Assembly: GCF_001039355.2 (NCBI RefSeq)
Contig: NW_019776088.1
Span: forward strand, 74,581-116,752
DNA: 42,172 bases
Source: Lingula anatina
Taxonomy: Eukaryota; Brachiopoda; Lingulata; Lingulida; Lingulidae
Direction: 5' to 3'
Under the pieces are notes generated by a model. The model was given only the letters and a program-made list of their open reading frames with translations, had not been told where the DNA came from and did no database searches. Below, piece by piece: positions 32,601 through 42,172 of the stretch. Each line of letters begins with the position of its first letter. The stretch's first letter is position 1. Position numbers and translations under genes: made by a program.

Positions 32601-32704
32601 CAGGAACCACAGTATAAAAAAAAGTGTGATTAGTACTTGTAAAACTTTATTAATACATGATATTAAAGATTATATTGTATATATATTTGAAAGGAAAACA
32701 CTTT

Positions 32705-32975
32705 AATTAAAAATTGAATACAATACAATAGATGTATATCAAAATAGATTGATTAAAATATCTAGTAAAGGAATGTTTAATCAAAGGTAAGGTATATTTA
32801 ACAAAAGGTGCTGCAGGGAAAGCTAGCAACGATTCATTTGTAAAAATTTTATGAAAACCTGTAGGCCTACATTCTCCCAAGAGTAATGTGGTCATTTTAA
32901 TTACAAAAAAGTGGCTTTTATCCAGATGAAAAAATATTGAGCTCAGTGTTTTCTTTCACTCAGTGTCTAGGGCCT
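32705..32975 (-). repeat. Inverted copy of the 6523-6755 dispersed repeat
   Basis: TAGATTGATTAAAATATCTA and AAAAAGTGGCTTTTATCC are reverse complements of the copy near 6700 and 6585. No gene here. Confidence 0.6.
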
Positions 32976-33359
32976 ACATGGGTTTTTCACAGTTGATTGA
33001 TTAAAATTTACATGATTAATGAAGATCACTAGGTATTATTATCCTCTACCAGGGCCGCAGCTATTATTGTTGACATTTTTGGCTAAAGCGTATCAGACCA
33101 AAATGACTGTCTATTTATCTAGAGACATATCTGTGAATATCTGTGGAAAATCAAGGTGTCGCCCTGGAAGAGGTGAGGCTGCCTCTGCCTCGCAATTCGC
33201 CATTGTTTTGTTTACAATCGGTGGTCCCAGATGACGCTGCCGTCCAAGAGGAGACACAGCCTAGGAGGATGGCGATTGCGGTAGTTGGCCGCAGGTAGCA
33301 ACTCAAGCAATTCGTTTTCTGAAAATTTCAAATACGAGGCCACAATGTGTTTAATCCAA

Positions 33360-33398
<39 letters not shown>

Positions 33399-33614
33399 TT
33401 ATGTTGTTACAAAGCTCAAAACTGGCCAGTCCTCACTAATTTTACGTCCATTTTTAATGTCAAAAGATTCTAGTAATTGCATTCTTCTTGGTTTCAGTTT
33501 TATATAGGCCTACTATCATAGAAGTAGCTAGAACACTTTCTCCAATTAAATGATACCAGGTACCAGTAGATCGTTGCGATGAACATTTTCTAGTAAATTT
33601 AAATATTTTACATA
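32976..33614. other. No gene supported; poly-T tract at 33361-33397
   Basis: A 71-residue frame (33019-33234) has no splice or homology support. The 37-nt T run could be the reverse-complement poly-A tail of a retroposed sequence, but no source gene is visible. Confidence 0.4.
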
Positions 33615-34027
33615 AGTCGTTTATTTACTGAAATAGCTAATCAGTGTTGTTGACTTACCTCAAATACAGAACAGAGGAGGCTTTTTATTTAACAAATATG
33701 AGAGAGCTGATATAAAATAACTGGGGCAATTTCTTATTGACTTTGTGTGTGCAAACAGCATTTTAAATTCTCGTGCACCGTGGGTCAGCAAGGTTACATC
33801 GTGGATCAGCCGACCGCACTCATAAAAATATTCAATTTCCTACCGTCGAAAAAACCAGACATACAGTGTATATGGCGTGCAAAATGCCCCTGCAGAAGAT
33901 AGACAATGTTTAACGAAACGGGAAACGAAACAGGAAGTATCTCACACTAGATCACATTATCAGGTGACAGTTCTACAGTTAGTACAGTCGAGCCCATCTA
34001 CCTGAAGCTAGGAACATCGACACGACT
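33615..34027 (+). promoter_or_regulatory. Conserved 5' flank of A4 (matches A2 flank)
   Basis: Same ordered motifs as 22560-22961; ends AACATCGACACGACTATGG. The conservation, in contrast to the diverged first coding exons, suggests functional promoter/5' UTR sequence or recent duplication; the two cannot be separated by eye. Confidence 0.5.
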
Positions 34028-34612
34028 ATGGATGGCAGGACTGGTACGGGACAGGGAAGCGACGGCAGGGGAAGTGTAATTTGGCAACTAGTAGCTGGGG
34101 TAAGAGCTGGCGAGAGCGTTCATGATCGTTACGTCAACCAATCGTGCGTTCGCCCATATGGTGGCCCAGTAAGGACAAGCAGGGTCGTCCGTCGCCTTGC
34201 TTTCCCGATAATGAACCCAAAAGCAACTAAAACGACTTTAGAATACCACGCTAGTGCTATTAACTATTTGAAAAGAATCTTATAAAATTGTCATTTATAC
34301 GCTATTTATACGCCATAGACTGTACACTATACAGGGGTATATTAGCATAGCTTATTAGTGACAGCCAAGTCTAAAGCACCGAGTAGGGCCTGTATAGTGG
34401 GATATACATACATGTATTTTCCCTCGCAAAAGTGTATGGCGTCATTACAAATCAGTTTTAGTTAAGCATTCACTTAAATCCAAGGTTAACTACATGCACT
34501 GTAGCATGGGACTGCAATTAGGTAGATTTTCACCTGTAGCAAGCTTAAAAAACGAACAACAACAGGGTTTAACTTGATCTTAAAAGATCATTCTCCGTGA
34601 AAATGGGAGCCA

Positions 34613-34649
<37 letters not shown>

Positions 34650-35525
34650 AAGAATTTTGAGAAACGGTGTGATACAAGGACACGTCATTTTTGTGTGGGC
34701 TAAATCCAAGTGCTTTGTGAAGTCTGTAATAATCTTTATAATCTCATGAGAGCAAATACATAATTATATTATTATTTACTTTTTTGTTTTAGCTGTTATT
34801 ATATGTCGCAGCAGTGCCAGGATGGTGTTGGGTAGTAATCGGAGTACTGTCTTGTGGAACTACTATAATTTGCTGCGTCCTTTGGCGTCAAGGTTCATAC
34901 ATATGTGCGTATATAGTCTTGAAGAATATATACAAGCATACAAGCGGTGTACATTATGGCACAAAATTATCACTGGCTTTTAAGTAATTGTCACCAATAC
35001 AATTGTGTAGATTAATAACATACTTAGCGGTTCTCAAAAAAAGTTCGTCGTTTGTACCAGAAAGAATAAGATATTATTGAATTATATTATAATAATTGAT
35101 ATATTTCAGATATATGGCTAAAACGCAATATTGGACGTTGGGGGATATTTCCTATTACTGTAAGTTATCAAGGTAGTTTGAAATAGTATAAGGGCGTTGT
35201 AACCCAATAATAATCAAAAGACTAAATCAAAATTTTAATCAACAAAAAATCTTTATGTCAGTACAGTACCTGTTTTTTTTTTTTTCACTGCTGCGTTTCA
35301 CGNTCCTGGAAAACACTGTGTGATGAGAGCATCTACGGCAGCGTCCTCCAACAAGGCCGGGACCTTTACATGAAAGGACGCAATCAGGCGTCGCTGTTGA
35401 GAGAGCAAACTCGTAGTGGAGTGTCTGAAAGCGTCGCCTTGGTCACAGTGGACAACCATGCATCTAGGTACCAACTGTGGTTTATGAAAAACTTCGTTGA
35501 AAGTGCCTTCACCGATGAGGAGTGA
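34028..35525 (+). CDS. Family A copy 4 (A4): three 5' exons joined across an N to a family A last-exon fragment
   Basis: Exons 34028-34168 (donor CCA|GTAAGG), 34793-34904 (acceptor TTTTAG, donor ATAT|GTGCGT) and 35110-35159 (acceptor TTTCAG, donor ACT|GTAAGT) join in phases 0, 1 and 0, giving 101 residues. The second exon starts LLLYVAAVPGWCW and ends near VLWRQGSYI, one long hydrophobic segment of about 31 residues without charge. It is followed by basic IYIWLKRNIGRWG, predicting a C-terminus-in anchor. There is no cleavable signal peptide. The next, conserved, exon is missing: at 35303 an N is followed by the middle of exon 5 (35305-35525), almost identical to A1 602-826. The real 3' part of A4 is therefore unknown, and the model across the N should not be trusted. 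This copy best defines the N-terminal exons of the family. Confidence 0.65.
34612..34647. repeat. (GT)n microsatellite in A4 intron 1
   Basis: About 18 GT units. Confidence 0.92.
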
Positions 35526-37056
35526 GACAATTCTATAGATCGCCTTATGTAATTTTGAAACTGTTCGACATTACATTGAATGACACTATTTGCCAATTTA
35601 AGAAAAGATAGACACAGGCCTACCCAACTACCAGACTCGGCACCTAAGGATCCTGAATTTACCGGTATATCGAACCACACTACCCGTTTTCAAGGTGTGT
35701 GTCAGATCGCATTTCCTTAGGTGCCGAGTCTGGTAGTTGGGTGGGCCTTATTTTTCTTCAACAGACAGGCACAACAACGTTCCTTTCCTTTATGTTCATA
35801 TAAAATCCACTGACCAAATTGCCAGATAAAAAATTGGTACTGAGACAATTAAATCTAAATCGATTTAAGAGTGTAAGACCTTTTTAATGTTTTTTTATGC
35901 ATTACTACCCATTTTATCTTGGAACAGGATCCAGGGTTATTTGGGTCGCGAATGCTTGTTGAAGGTGCCTTTATTAGGCTGTCAGATGAATCTGTAGATC
36001 AACAATACTTTTTTTCAAACTTTTCTACGCGGGACGAAATCGGTCAGAGAACAGACAGATAAACTGAAATCTATCATCTAAAGTCTCCAAAAAAAAAAGA
36101 AAAAAATTAAAACATAAACAAAAACTGAAACTGGTTATCTCACTTGCCGGTGCTATAGTTGTATTTTCCACAGGGAGATGAGAAGGATCCAGGAATAGAA
36201 AGACCAATATTAACCAGAACTGTATATAATGTTTTTTTGTAATTAAAGGGATAGTAATTATTTGTATGAGATCTATATTTCACAATAAAAACATTGTGAA
36301 TAACTTATAGAAATATAATATATTCTGTTTTACCACAAAAACGGCAGTTATAGCTTTTTTTATATCTGAGCTAGTCTTTAGACCACGTGACCTCCACTGA
36401 TGGCTATACTTTGTTTTATCTCATAAGAGATTTTAACAAAAAGAAAAAAAAACAAGCTTTGTAGAAAAAAAACAAGACTAACTTTGAATGTAAAATGAAT
36501 TCATTAACCATTATTAAGTATGGTAAAAGTGTTGTTTACGCCAGGAAATTCATTTTTTTTGGCCGAAACGAAGAGTTATTATCCTCTTAACCTGCCGTAG
36601 AGGCCGAAAATGTAGGCGGTAATTCTAGCCTTACTTGTAGAGATTTTTAAAATGAAATTTCATTATTCGTTTTCATTCATTAAATACCTGCTTTCTACCA
36701 TTATTAAGTTATTCTTAATAAAAACAAAAAACAAATTTTATTGTTAGATATTTTATTGTTAGATATTTAATGTTAGATATTTTATGTTAGATATTTTATT
36801 GTTAGATATTTGAAAAATAATGACGTTGCATACGTAGCTACGTTCGTGGGGCTTACGTTGAAACCGGTTTTGTTATTTTAACTCATTCCCAGTTGGCTCT
36901 ACAAGGCCAAAAGTGTCCAAAAGGGCCAACTAGCCCCGGCCTCCCCTATCTATAAAGGGAGAGGGGTCGAAGTAAACACCCAGGTTTTTCACTTGTGGAT
37001 GATGGTTCAATTAATTCTGATATCTGAAGTTGGAGATCCGATGTAACATGAAAATN
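35303..37056. other. N-bounded block nearly identical to 602-3250 (likely allelic or misassembled patch)
   Basis: Single N bases stand at 35303 and 37056. Between them the sequence follows 602-1930 and then 2885-3250 almost base for base, including the foldback element (35616-35748) and the relict C-terminus (about 35950-36080). A segment of about 950 bp (1932-2884) is absent. Such similarity is far above that between the other tandem copies, and both edges fall at or within a few bases of an N. Confidence 0.8.
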
Positions 37057-37562
37057 CACGTTAGTGCAAGTATAGCGATGTCACTGTTGATAGTCCAGTG
37101 TGATATTGTGTTGATTATTGTGTTTATTATTATTCCCCATGTATATTGTGTCTATTTCCCTTGTTTTCATTTGAGTGGAATGGTCCATGCTGGTCAGAAA
37201 ACAACATGTAAAGTTCAATAATCCAATAATAAAATACATAATGTTCTGGAGTTTGAAAACTATCGTACATGGAATAAAATACAACATTTTTATATTGAAA
37301 ATGTTTAAAATGCACTTGGAATAAAGGAGAGCAGGGAATCCTTAAGTCTTTTAGGTTTTGCACATCATGTCAATCATGTGGATTTGGAATAAACAATATT
37401 TGCATAACTTCAACTTGATGGTTTAATGGTATATCCAATGGTTCCAAAATCAAACCCTAATTTTTAACTTTTTTTCACTTTCAAAATGATAAGTAATTAA
37501 TTAAAGCTAAATATGTACTCGGTCGCTCAACCTGCGATCAGTTAATCCGACCCTATCTTTTC
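37057..37562. other. No gene seen after the N at 37056
   Basis: Sequence right of 37056 matches none of the array repeats. Frames of 60-80 residues here lack splice context. Confidence 0.4.
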
Positions 37563-37797
37563 AGGGACGGAGAGAGCGGTGAAATCATTCGTAGGCATGT
37601 TTGGCAGTAACTGGGCCAACACTATACAGCCAGTAGAACCAGAACTTGTTGCCCTGGAGATCACCAAAGCAACTGTTACTAGGCAATATGAATTATACAC
37701 TAGCACAGATGTACCATCCAAAATATTCATATCTTTAAGGCTACTGTTTCCAAATTTTGCTGATGAAATGATGCTAAGAAGCTTTTCAGTCTTGTAA
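37563..37797 (+). CDS. Possible terminal coding exon, unrecognised
   Basis: A pyrimidine-rich acceptor TATCTTTTCAG precedes 37563. The open frame encodes TERAVKSFVGMFGSNWANTI, a Q-P-V-E-P-E-L segment and DVPSKIFISL, and ends with TAA at 37795-37797. Composition is protein-like and richer in GC than its surroundings. No upstream exon is found, possibly because of the join at 37056. It could equally be a repeat fragment; the - strand is also open over 37542-37730. Confidence 0.3.
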
Positions 37798-39240
37798 ATA
37801 TCACCCTAGCTTGTACCTTCAACAAAACTTTATAGGGAACCGTTTTTCAATTGCAAATGGAAAGTAATCTGTTTTTAGGATCAAACCAGTAGTAGTCAAT
37901 TTGAATCACCTTATTTTAACAATCAAGACAGACGACAGCTTATATTTCAAGAAAATATATTTATATTTCGATAATTGAAAAAGTCAACAGTTGTGTCTCA
38001 AATCTCAGCAGTACAGCGAAGACAGAAGTGTTGCCAAATCTGGTATGATGCAAGCTAATTCACTACACTGAAGTCTTTAGTTAAAACTGCTATTAGTTAT
38101 AATTAAATACACCTTGCATAACACTAATATATACACATATCAGGCTTGGGTCAAATTCATTTTGTATAAACAATAACAAATGCATATAATTGATGCATAA
38201 ACAATGTTATGTAGATGATGTTTGATCATCCAATGCTCAAGTTTGTAAGCATATTATATGAGGCCCACAATGCTAAGAAATCTTTTCTGACTGAATAATA
38301 ACAAAAGTACAAAATAAAACCCCACAACAACCAAGTCATATTCTGGCCCATACTACATACAATATGTAAGAGTACATGTAGATAATACGAAAAAGATGTC
38401 TTAATTTTTCCATACCATGGCTCCAACTTTATCCATAAGGCTATCATGACACACGCATATGCTTTGTAGTTTAAACATTTATTGATTACATTTGAAATTT
38501 ATAATTACACCTTCGTCTCTGAATTTGGCCTTCAGGTGGCCCACACCAGCTTCCTCCATATCTACCGCCTTGTGGCCAGGCAGGGTGACAGGGAACCAGT
38601 TCTGGATTCGTTAGTTCCTTTTCCAACAGGTTGTTATGAGACGAGCCCTGGTATTGTGTCACCTCGCACAAAGCATCTCAGTATCTCAACACGATAAACT
38701 TGACATCTCAAAATAACAAAACGACAATAATGAAAACGACTTACATAATACAAATTTTCTCTCAGTGATGAAATTGACGATCTCTAAATGATGTCAGCAC
38801 CTCGGTAAAAATCTTGTCAAAATGATACTTTCATCATTTTTGTACAAATGGCGTTCCATAGATACACCAACAGTTTACTATTGAACTTGGATAGGACATC
38901 GTACATTGGCAATCTTTCTGCAGGGGCGGATTGAGATCGTCATCTGGGACTTCCAGAGGATTGTCAGATTTAAAGTTTACATTGACAGGTATCTATTTTT
39001 TTCTGTCGGAAGACGGTCAAAATGGAAGGTGGACCAACAAAGATAATTTGAAAGACTGTCAGAAAATATCTCTGGGTCTGACACTGTTCTGTTATCTTGA
39101 ATTTGACTTCTTACCTATTAAATGTGTAATATTTTATAGAGCTTGTCAATCCTGGAGGACTCTCTTTCTACAAAATAGATTTAGTTTTTTAAAATAAAAA
39201 CTATAAAATAAAGGTGACAAGAAAACCTATATGTCAGAGA
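37798..39240. other. No gene supported; AT-rich sequence
   Basis: Frames at 38482-38697 and 38931-39197 are uninterrupted but show no family features. GGGGCGGATTGAGATCG at about 38923 resembles the start of the CAGGGGCGGA MITE family without the rest of the element. Confidence 0.4.
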
Positions 39241-40620
39241 TATAAGTAAGAAAATTTAAATTGAAAATGAGTTTATTTTCAATGACCACATAGTGGTATT
39301 TTTGCAAAAGCCATCAATAATCTAAAACTGATTGATGAACTGATATACACACTGGGATAATAGATATTAGATTAAAAAATTTGTTCAATATAAGTCTCTG
39401 TAAATGAAAAGTGATTACATAATATATTAACACATGCTAGATATTGAACCATCTTTCCATATATATTTATAGTGATTCAACTAAAGCTATGAATAATCTA
39501 AAACTATTTAATGAACTAATATACATACATGTTCATGAATGTTCATATTAGATCTAATACATTCAATATTTTATATATTTTAACATCTTTCCATATATAT
39601 ATATTTTAACATCTTTCCATATATATATATATATATATATGCTGTTGACATCTTTGACCCCATTCCCATAAATATTTAGATTGATCTTTCCCCCTGGGGA
39701 GTTTCATTAGATTGCAGTCAGCCTGACTGGCTTAAATATCTGTCCCATCTACTAAAAGCTGTAAAGGGGGTAATTAACTTTTGTGCACGTTCAGCTCTTG
39801 GAAGCTGACAGTGATTTAGTGTGAACCCACAGGAAGTTAGGTCGATCCAGTGGATTGATCGAAATAGGTAAGAATGCACTCTTTGAGAGAATATATAAAT
39901 ATATAAAAAAGATATATGGCGTTCATATTGTTGACTGAACACATTTACGTAACTACATATTAAATTTTTTACACATATACAGTGTTTTTTTTTTTTTCAA
40001 AATACAATTGAACACAACGTTAAATATTCAAACATTTAGAAAGGGGAATGTAAAACTAATTGATGAATGTATAAACATACACAAGCAAGTTAAGATATCT
40101 GTCAATCTATACTCTGTGAATGAGAACAAAGTATATTTTATCCTACATAAAATATATTGTAACTTTCTGCACACATAAATATCTGTAGTGTTGTCATCTT
40201 TGAGGGAATATATATTAACATAAAGTGCTCATTGAAATGTTCTGCATATATACAGTGCTTATGCAAATATAATTCATTAAAATAAAAACATCCACCTCCA
40301 AAATATCAAAATAATAAATGGACTTACATACATACACATGTTAAATTATCAAACTCTGTGTGGGACAAAATGAGTGTATAATACCATATATACATATTGA
40401 AACATCTACCACATGTATTTGTGGTGTTGACATTGGGACAAAAATGAGAGTATAATACCTTGTATACATATTGAAACATCTACCACATGTATTTGTGGTG
40501 TTGCCATCTTTAAGGGATATATTTACATAAATAACATGGTGTTGACATTGTCAGAAGAATATATTTACATAAAATACATATTGACACTTTTTACATACAG
40601 TGCTTTTTACAAATATCCAT
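39241..40620. repeat. AT-rich region with degenerate tandem repeats
   Basis: CATCTTTCCATATATAT recurs at about 39449, 39583 and 39607. A unit of about 72 bp (GGGACAAAAATGAGAGTATA ... ACCACATGTATTTGTGGTGTTG) is present twice in tandem at 40362-40505, with weaker echoes (CTGTAGTGTTGTCATCTTTG) on either side. Looks like an eroded minisatellite. Confidence 0.6.
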
Positions 40621-41205
40621 TTTTGTTTGTGGGAATGAACTAAAGGAGTAATTTATAAGCTAGTTTAAATGGATGGGTATAATAACATAAGTTACCATAG
40701 CATATACAGAATCATGGCACTGTAATAGGTTCAGTGTACCTGTTTCTACTGGTTTTACACCTTTTTACACATAAATATGATCAAAAAGACTAGTGTGTCT
40801 TTGATACCCCTAAATGTTGGTGAGACAATAACTTGTTGGTGGTATTATAAAAGAGTAACACAAAAAGAGGTTGAAAGAGCTCTAGACAAATCAACATTGA
40901 AGTTTTCTAACAAGATTGATGGTTTTAAGGGTCACTGGGTTTTGCTTAAAATTTCTGTCATCTTCCTGTTAAAACATGCTGAACAGTACAACCAAATGTC
41001 TCATTTAAGTTTTTCAGCAAAATCATTAAATGTACAGTAACTTTATTTTTCTGATGTCAATATTATATATGGTAATACACCATAGATTCCTAGTCCAGCT
41101 TGACCCAAACAGCATAAATATCTACTCACATATTGTCAAACACTGTACACATGTAGTTTTAATGTGCTCCAATAGGATTTTCACCTGTAACAGGTGTTGT
41201 GGAGC
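40621..41205. other. Probable 3' UTR/flank of the CARD gene (on - strand)
   Basis: An 87-residue + strand frame (40777-41040) has no recognisable domain. Because the CARD exon ends at 41206 on the - strand, this stretch is downstream of it and may be its 3' UTR (inference). Confidence 0.3.
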
Positions 41206-41589
41206 TTAAATTCCTATCGCCGATGGCTCTTCATAAGAAGGCCGAACACCTCCAACTTCATGTTTCTGTAATTCATCCTCTACATCCTGTTTGCTAACTT
41301 CTAGTTCATCTGCCAGATGCCAATGTTGACATTGTCTGAGGGCATCTTTCAAGCATTTGATGGGTCGTTTTTCAGGACTGCTTGCGATTAGTCTTTCAAA
41401 CATCTTTCTACAAGCATCTCGTGGATTTTCCCTGGCAGTATTTTTAAGCACTGTAATCTCCTCATCTTGTACCATGTCATCCTGATTGAAGTAATCTAGA
41501 ATTCTTCCAATATCAATATAAAGTGCCTCAGCAAAGCGGATCTTATTCTGTCTAAGTTTTTTAAACTCCATTTCACTCTTAAGTCCATC
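41206..41589 (-). CDS. Terminal exon encoding a CARD-like death-fold domain
   Basis: On the - strand the acceptor TTTCTTTCCTAG precedes 41589. The frame (DGLKSEMEFKKLRQNKIRF...) ends with TAA at 41206-41208, 127 codons plus stop. The core follows the CARD pattern: LRQNKIRFAEAL (helix 1), IGRILDYFNQDDMVQDEEI (helices 2-3, with the usual acidic turn), ARENPRDACRKMFERL, RPIKCLKDALRQCQHWHLAD (helices 5-6, ending like the common GQHHLAD/L motif). A charged tail of about 30 residues follows. CARDs mediate homotypic assembly of innate-immune and apoptotic signalling complexes; the partner cannot be told. The phase-0 acceptor means more exons lie upstream, at higher coordinates or beyond the window. 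A start at the internal ATG (41571) is possible but less likely. Confidence 0.72.
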   Translation of the reverse strand, partial: DGLKSEMEFKKLRQNKIRFAEALYIDIGRILDYFNQDDMVQDEEITVLKNTARENPRDACRKMFERLIASSPEKRPIKCLKDALRQCQHWHLADELEVSKQDVEDELQKHEVGGVRPSYEEPSAIGI

Positions 41590-42010
41590 CTAGGAAAGAA
41601 AAGCCAGGTAAGTAGTTTGTGTGGACAGGTGCATTTTAACATTTTATCATTACATATAATTTTGAAAGAGCGCCTTTCTGGCACCCTGAGCTTCAGAGAT
41701 AACTTGACACTAATCTCTTCACAATAGCCTATCTTCATCGTGTCAAGTTACCTCTGACGAAAATAGTTTGACCTAGTTTATATAAACCAATCGAATCCAT
41801 GTTTCAAAATTTTTCACCAAAGATTGGTGAAAACGCTGATTGGTTGAAAGCCCAGAATTATGTCAAATGAGAAATTGTATTTCGTTGCGTCCGCATAACC
41901 GTCAATCGGCAATCCTCGGCTGATTCCGCAAGCCATACTAACAACAAAGTTATTGTCGAGTGCGGAGACATCCGAGTAGTTCCGAGTGCATAACTGTACA
42001 CAAAGAAAGC
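41590..42010. promoter_or_regulatory. Spacer between divergent CARD exon and helicase start
   Basis: Contains a self-complementary TATA-like GTTTATATAAAC at 41776-41787, CCAAT motifs in both orientations (ACCAATCG near 41787, TGATTGGTTG near 41838), a 10-bp perfect hairpin TTTTCACCAA/TTGGTGAAAA (41811-41833), and a 17-bp hairpin with one mismatch at 41694-41757. This fits a promoter, possibly bidirectional, for the helicase-like start at 42011; inference from motifs only. Confidence 0.35.
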
Positions 42011-42172
42011 ATGAAAGAATGTGTTAAGTTATTCCTTGATTCTTTACAAAATATGAGTATATCAAGATTGAAACCAGAGCAGTTTGAGGCCCTGAATCAT
42101 TAACTACTGAGGGATGGTGTATTTTGCGCATGCTGCCCACAGGTTACGGCAAGTCCCTGATATTCAGCCTTA
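42011..42172 (+). pseudogene. N-terminus of a RecQ-like helicase, disrupted, cut by window edge
   Basis: The ATG at 42011 opens MKECVKLFLDSLQNM, then LKPEQFEALNH, typical of the region before the ATPase core of RecQ-type DEAD/H helicases (motif 0-like). A TAA follows at 42101-42103, and the Walker A motif MLPTGYGKSLIFSL (42130 onward) is in another frame, so at least one indel is present. LPTGYGKS is the usual RecQ motif I. Either a decayed copy of a multi-copy helicase family or a locus with sequencing errors; the rest lies outside the window. Confidence 0.65.

Noticed and set aside
41496-41738. 80-residue - strand frame as first exon of the CARD gene
   Set aside because: Its reading through the CTTTCCTAG acceptor is in another frame than the CARD, and I found no good donor giving phase 0.
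1-42172. CRISPR array, operons, bacterial promoters or rRNA/tRNA genes
   Set aside because: No regularly spaced repeats of CRISPR type, no prokaryotic gene organisation, and no complete tRNA cloverleaf; only one B-box-like motif (about 21618), assigned to a SINE.

Overview
The window looks like nuclear DNA of a marine invertebrate, most probably a bivalve mollusc. It is AT-rich, its genes are short spliced exons with clear GT-AG junctions, and it is crowded with dinucleotide tracts, MITE-like elements and degenerate transposons. The legible coding families (IFI44-like GTPase, CARD, RecQ-like helicase N-terminus, a retrotransposon C-terminal fragment) are ones I associate with expanded innate-immune and repeat families of molluscs. 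The organism call is inference; no species can be named.

The main content is a decaying head-to-tail array of two gene families on the + strand. Family A is an unrecognised small protein: an N-terminal hydrophobic (membrane) segment, a short basic linker, and a two-exon alpha/beta-looking domain. Four copies are visible: A1 (last two exons, cut by the left edge, 1-826), A2 (complete set, 22962-25549, with a probable one-base frameshift), A3 (pseudogene, 28060-29945) and A4 (first three exons, 34028-35159, then an assembly join). Family B is an IFI44-like GTPase. B1 (3438-5160) is an intact two-exon gene. B2 (17132-17672) and B3 (31056-31359) keep only rearranged copies of the second exon. All three B loci carry the same antisense retrotransposon-derived fragment upstream of exon 2, so it predates the duplications. 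In A1-B1 and A3-B3 the order is A then B on the same strand, which suggests the duplicated unit was an A+B pair.

Layout: 1-6200, unit 1 (A1, a TIR element at 2372-3157, B1, a 412-bp MITE). 6200-9950, mostly single-copy AT-rich DNA and simple repeats. 9950-14945, old direct repeats and a 3.2-kb imperfect palindrome with a CTCC-rich minisatellite beside its outer end. 14945-16000, simple repeats. 16000-20000, B2 remnant with a dead Tc1/mariner element inserted in its 3' flank. 20000-22960, degenerate repeats, a probable SINE and the conserved 5' flank of A2. 22960-28060, A2 and two MITEs. 28060-32100, A3 and B3. 32100-35302, repeat of the A2 5' flank and A4. 35303-37056, a block bounded by single N bases that is nearly identical to 602-3250 apart from one deletion of about 950 bp; this looks like an allelic or misassembled patch. 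37057-42172, unrelated sequence with a CARD-encoding terminal exon on the - strand and a broken RecQ-like helicase start on the + strand, divergent across a short AT-rich, CCAAT-containing spacer.

The pairing of an uncharacterised membrane-anchored family with an IFI44-like GTPase, recurrently duplicated, is the best candidate for an undescribed system. That the two proteins work together is inferred only from linkage.
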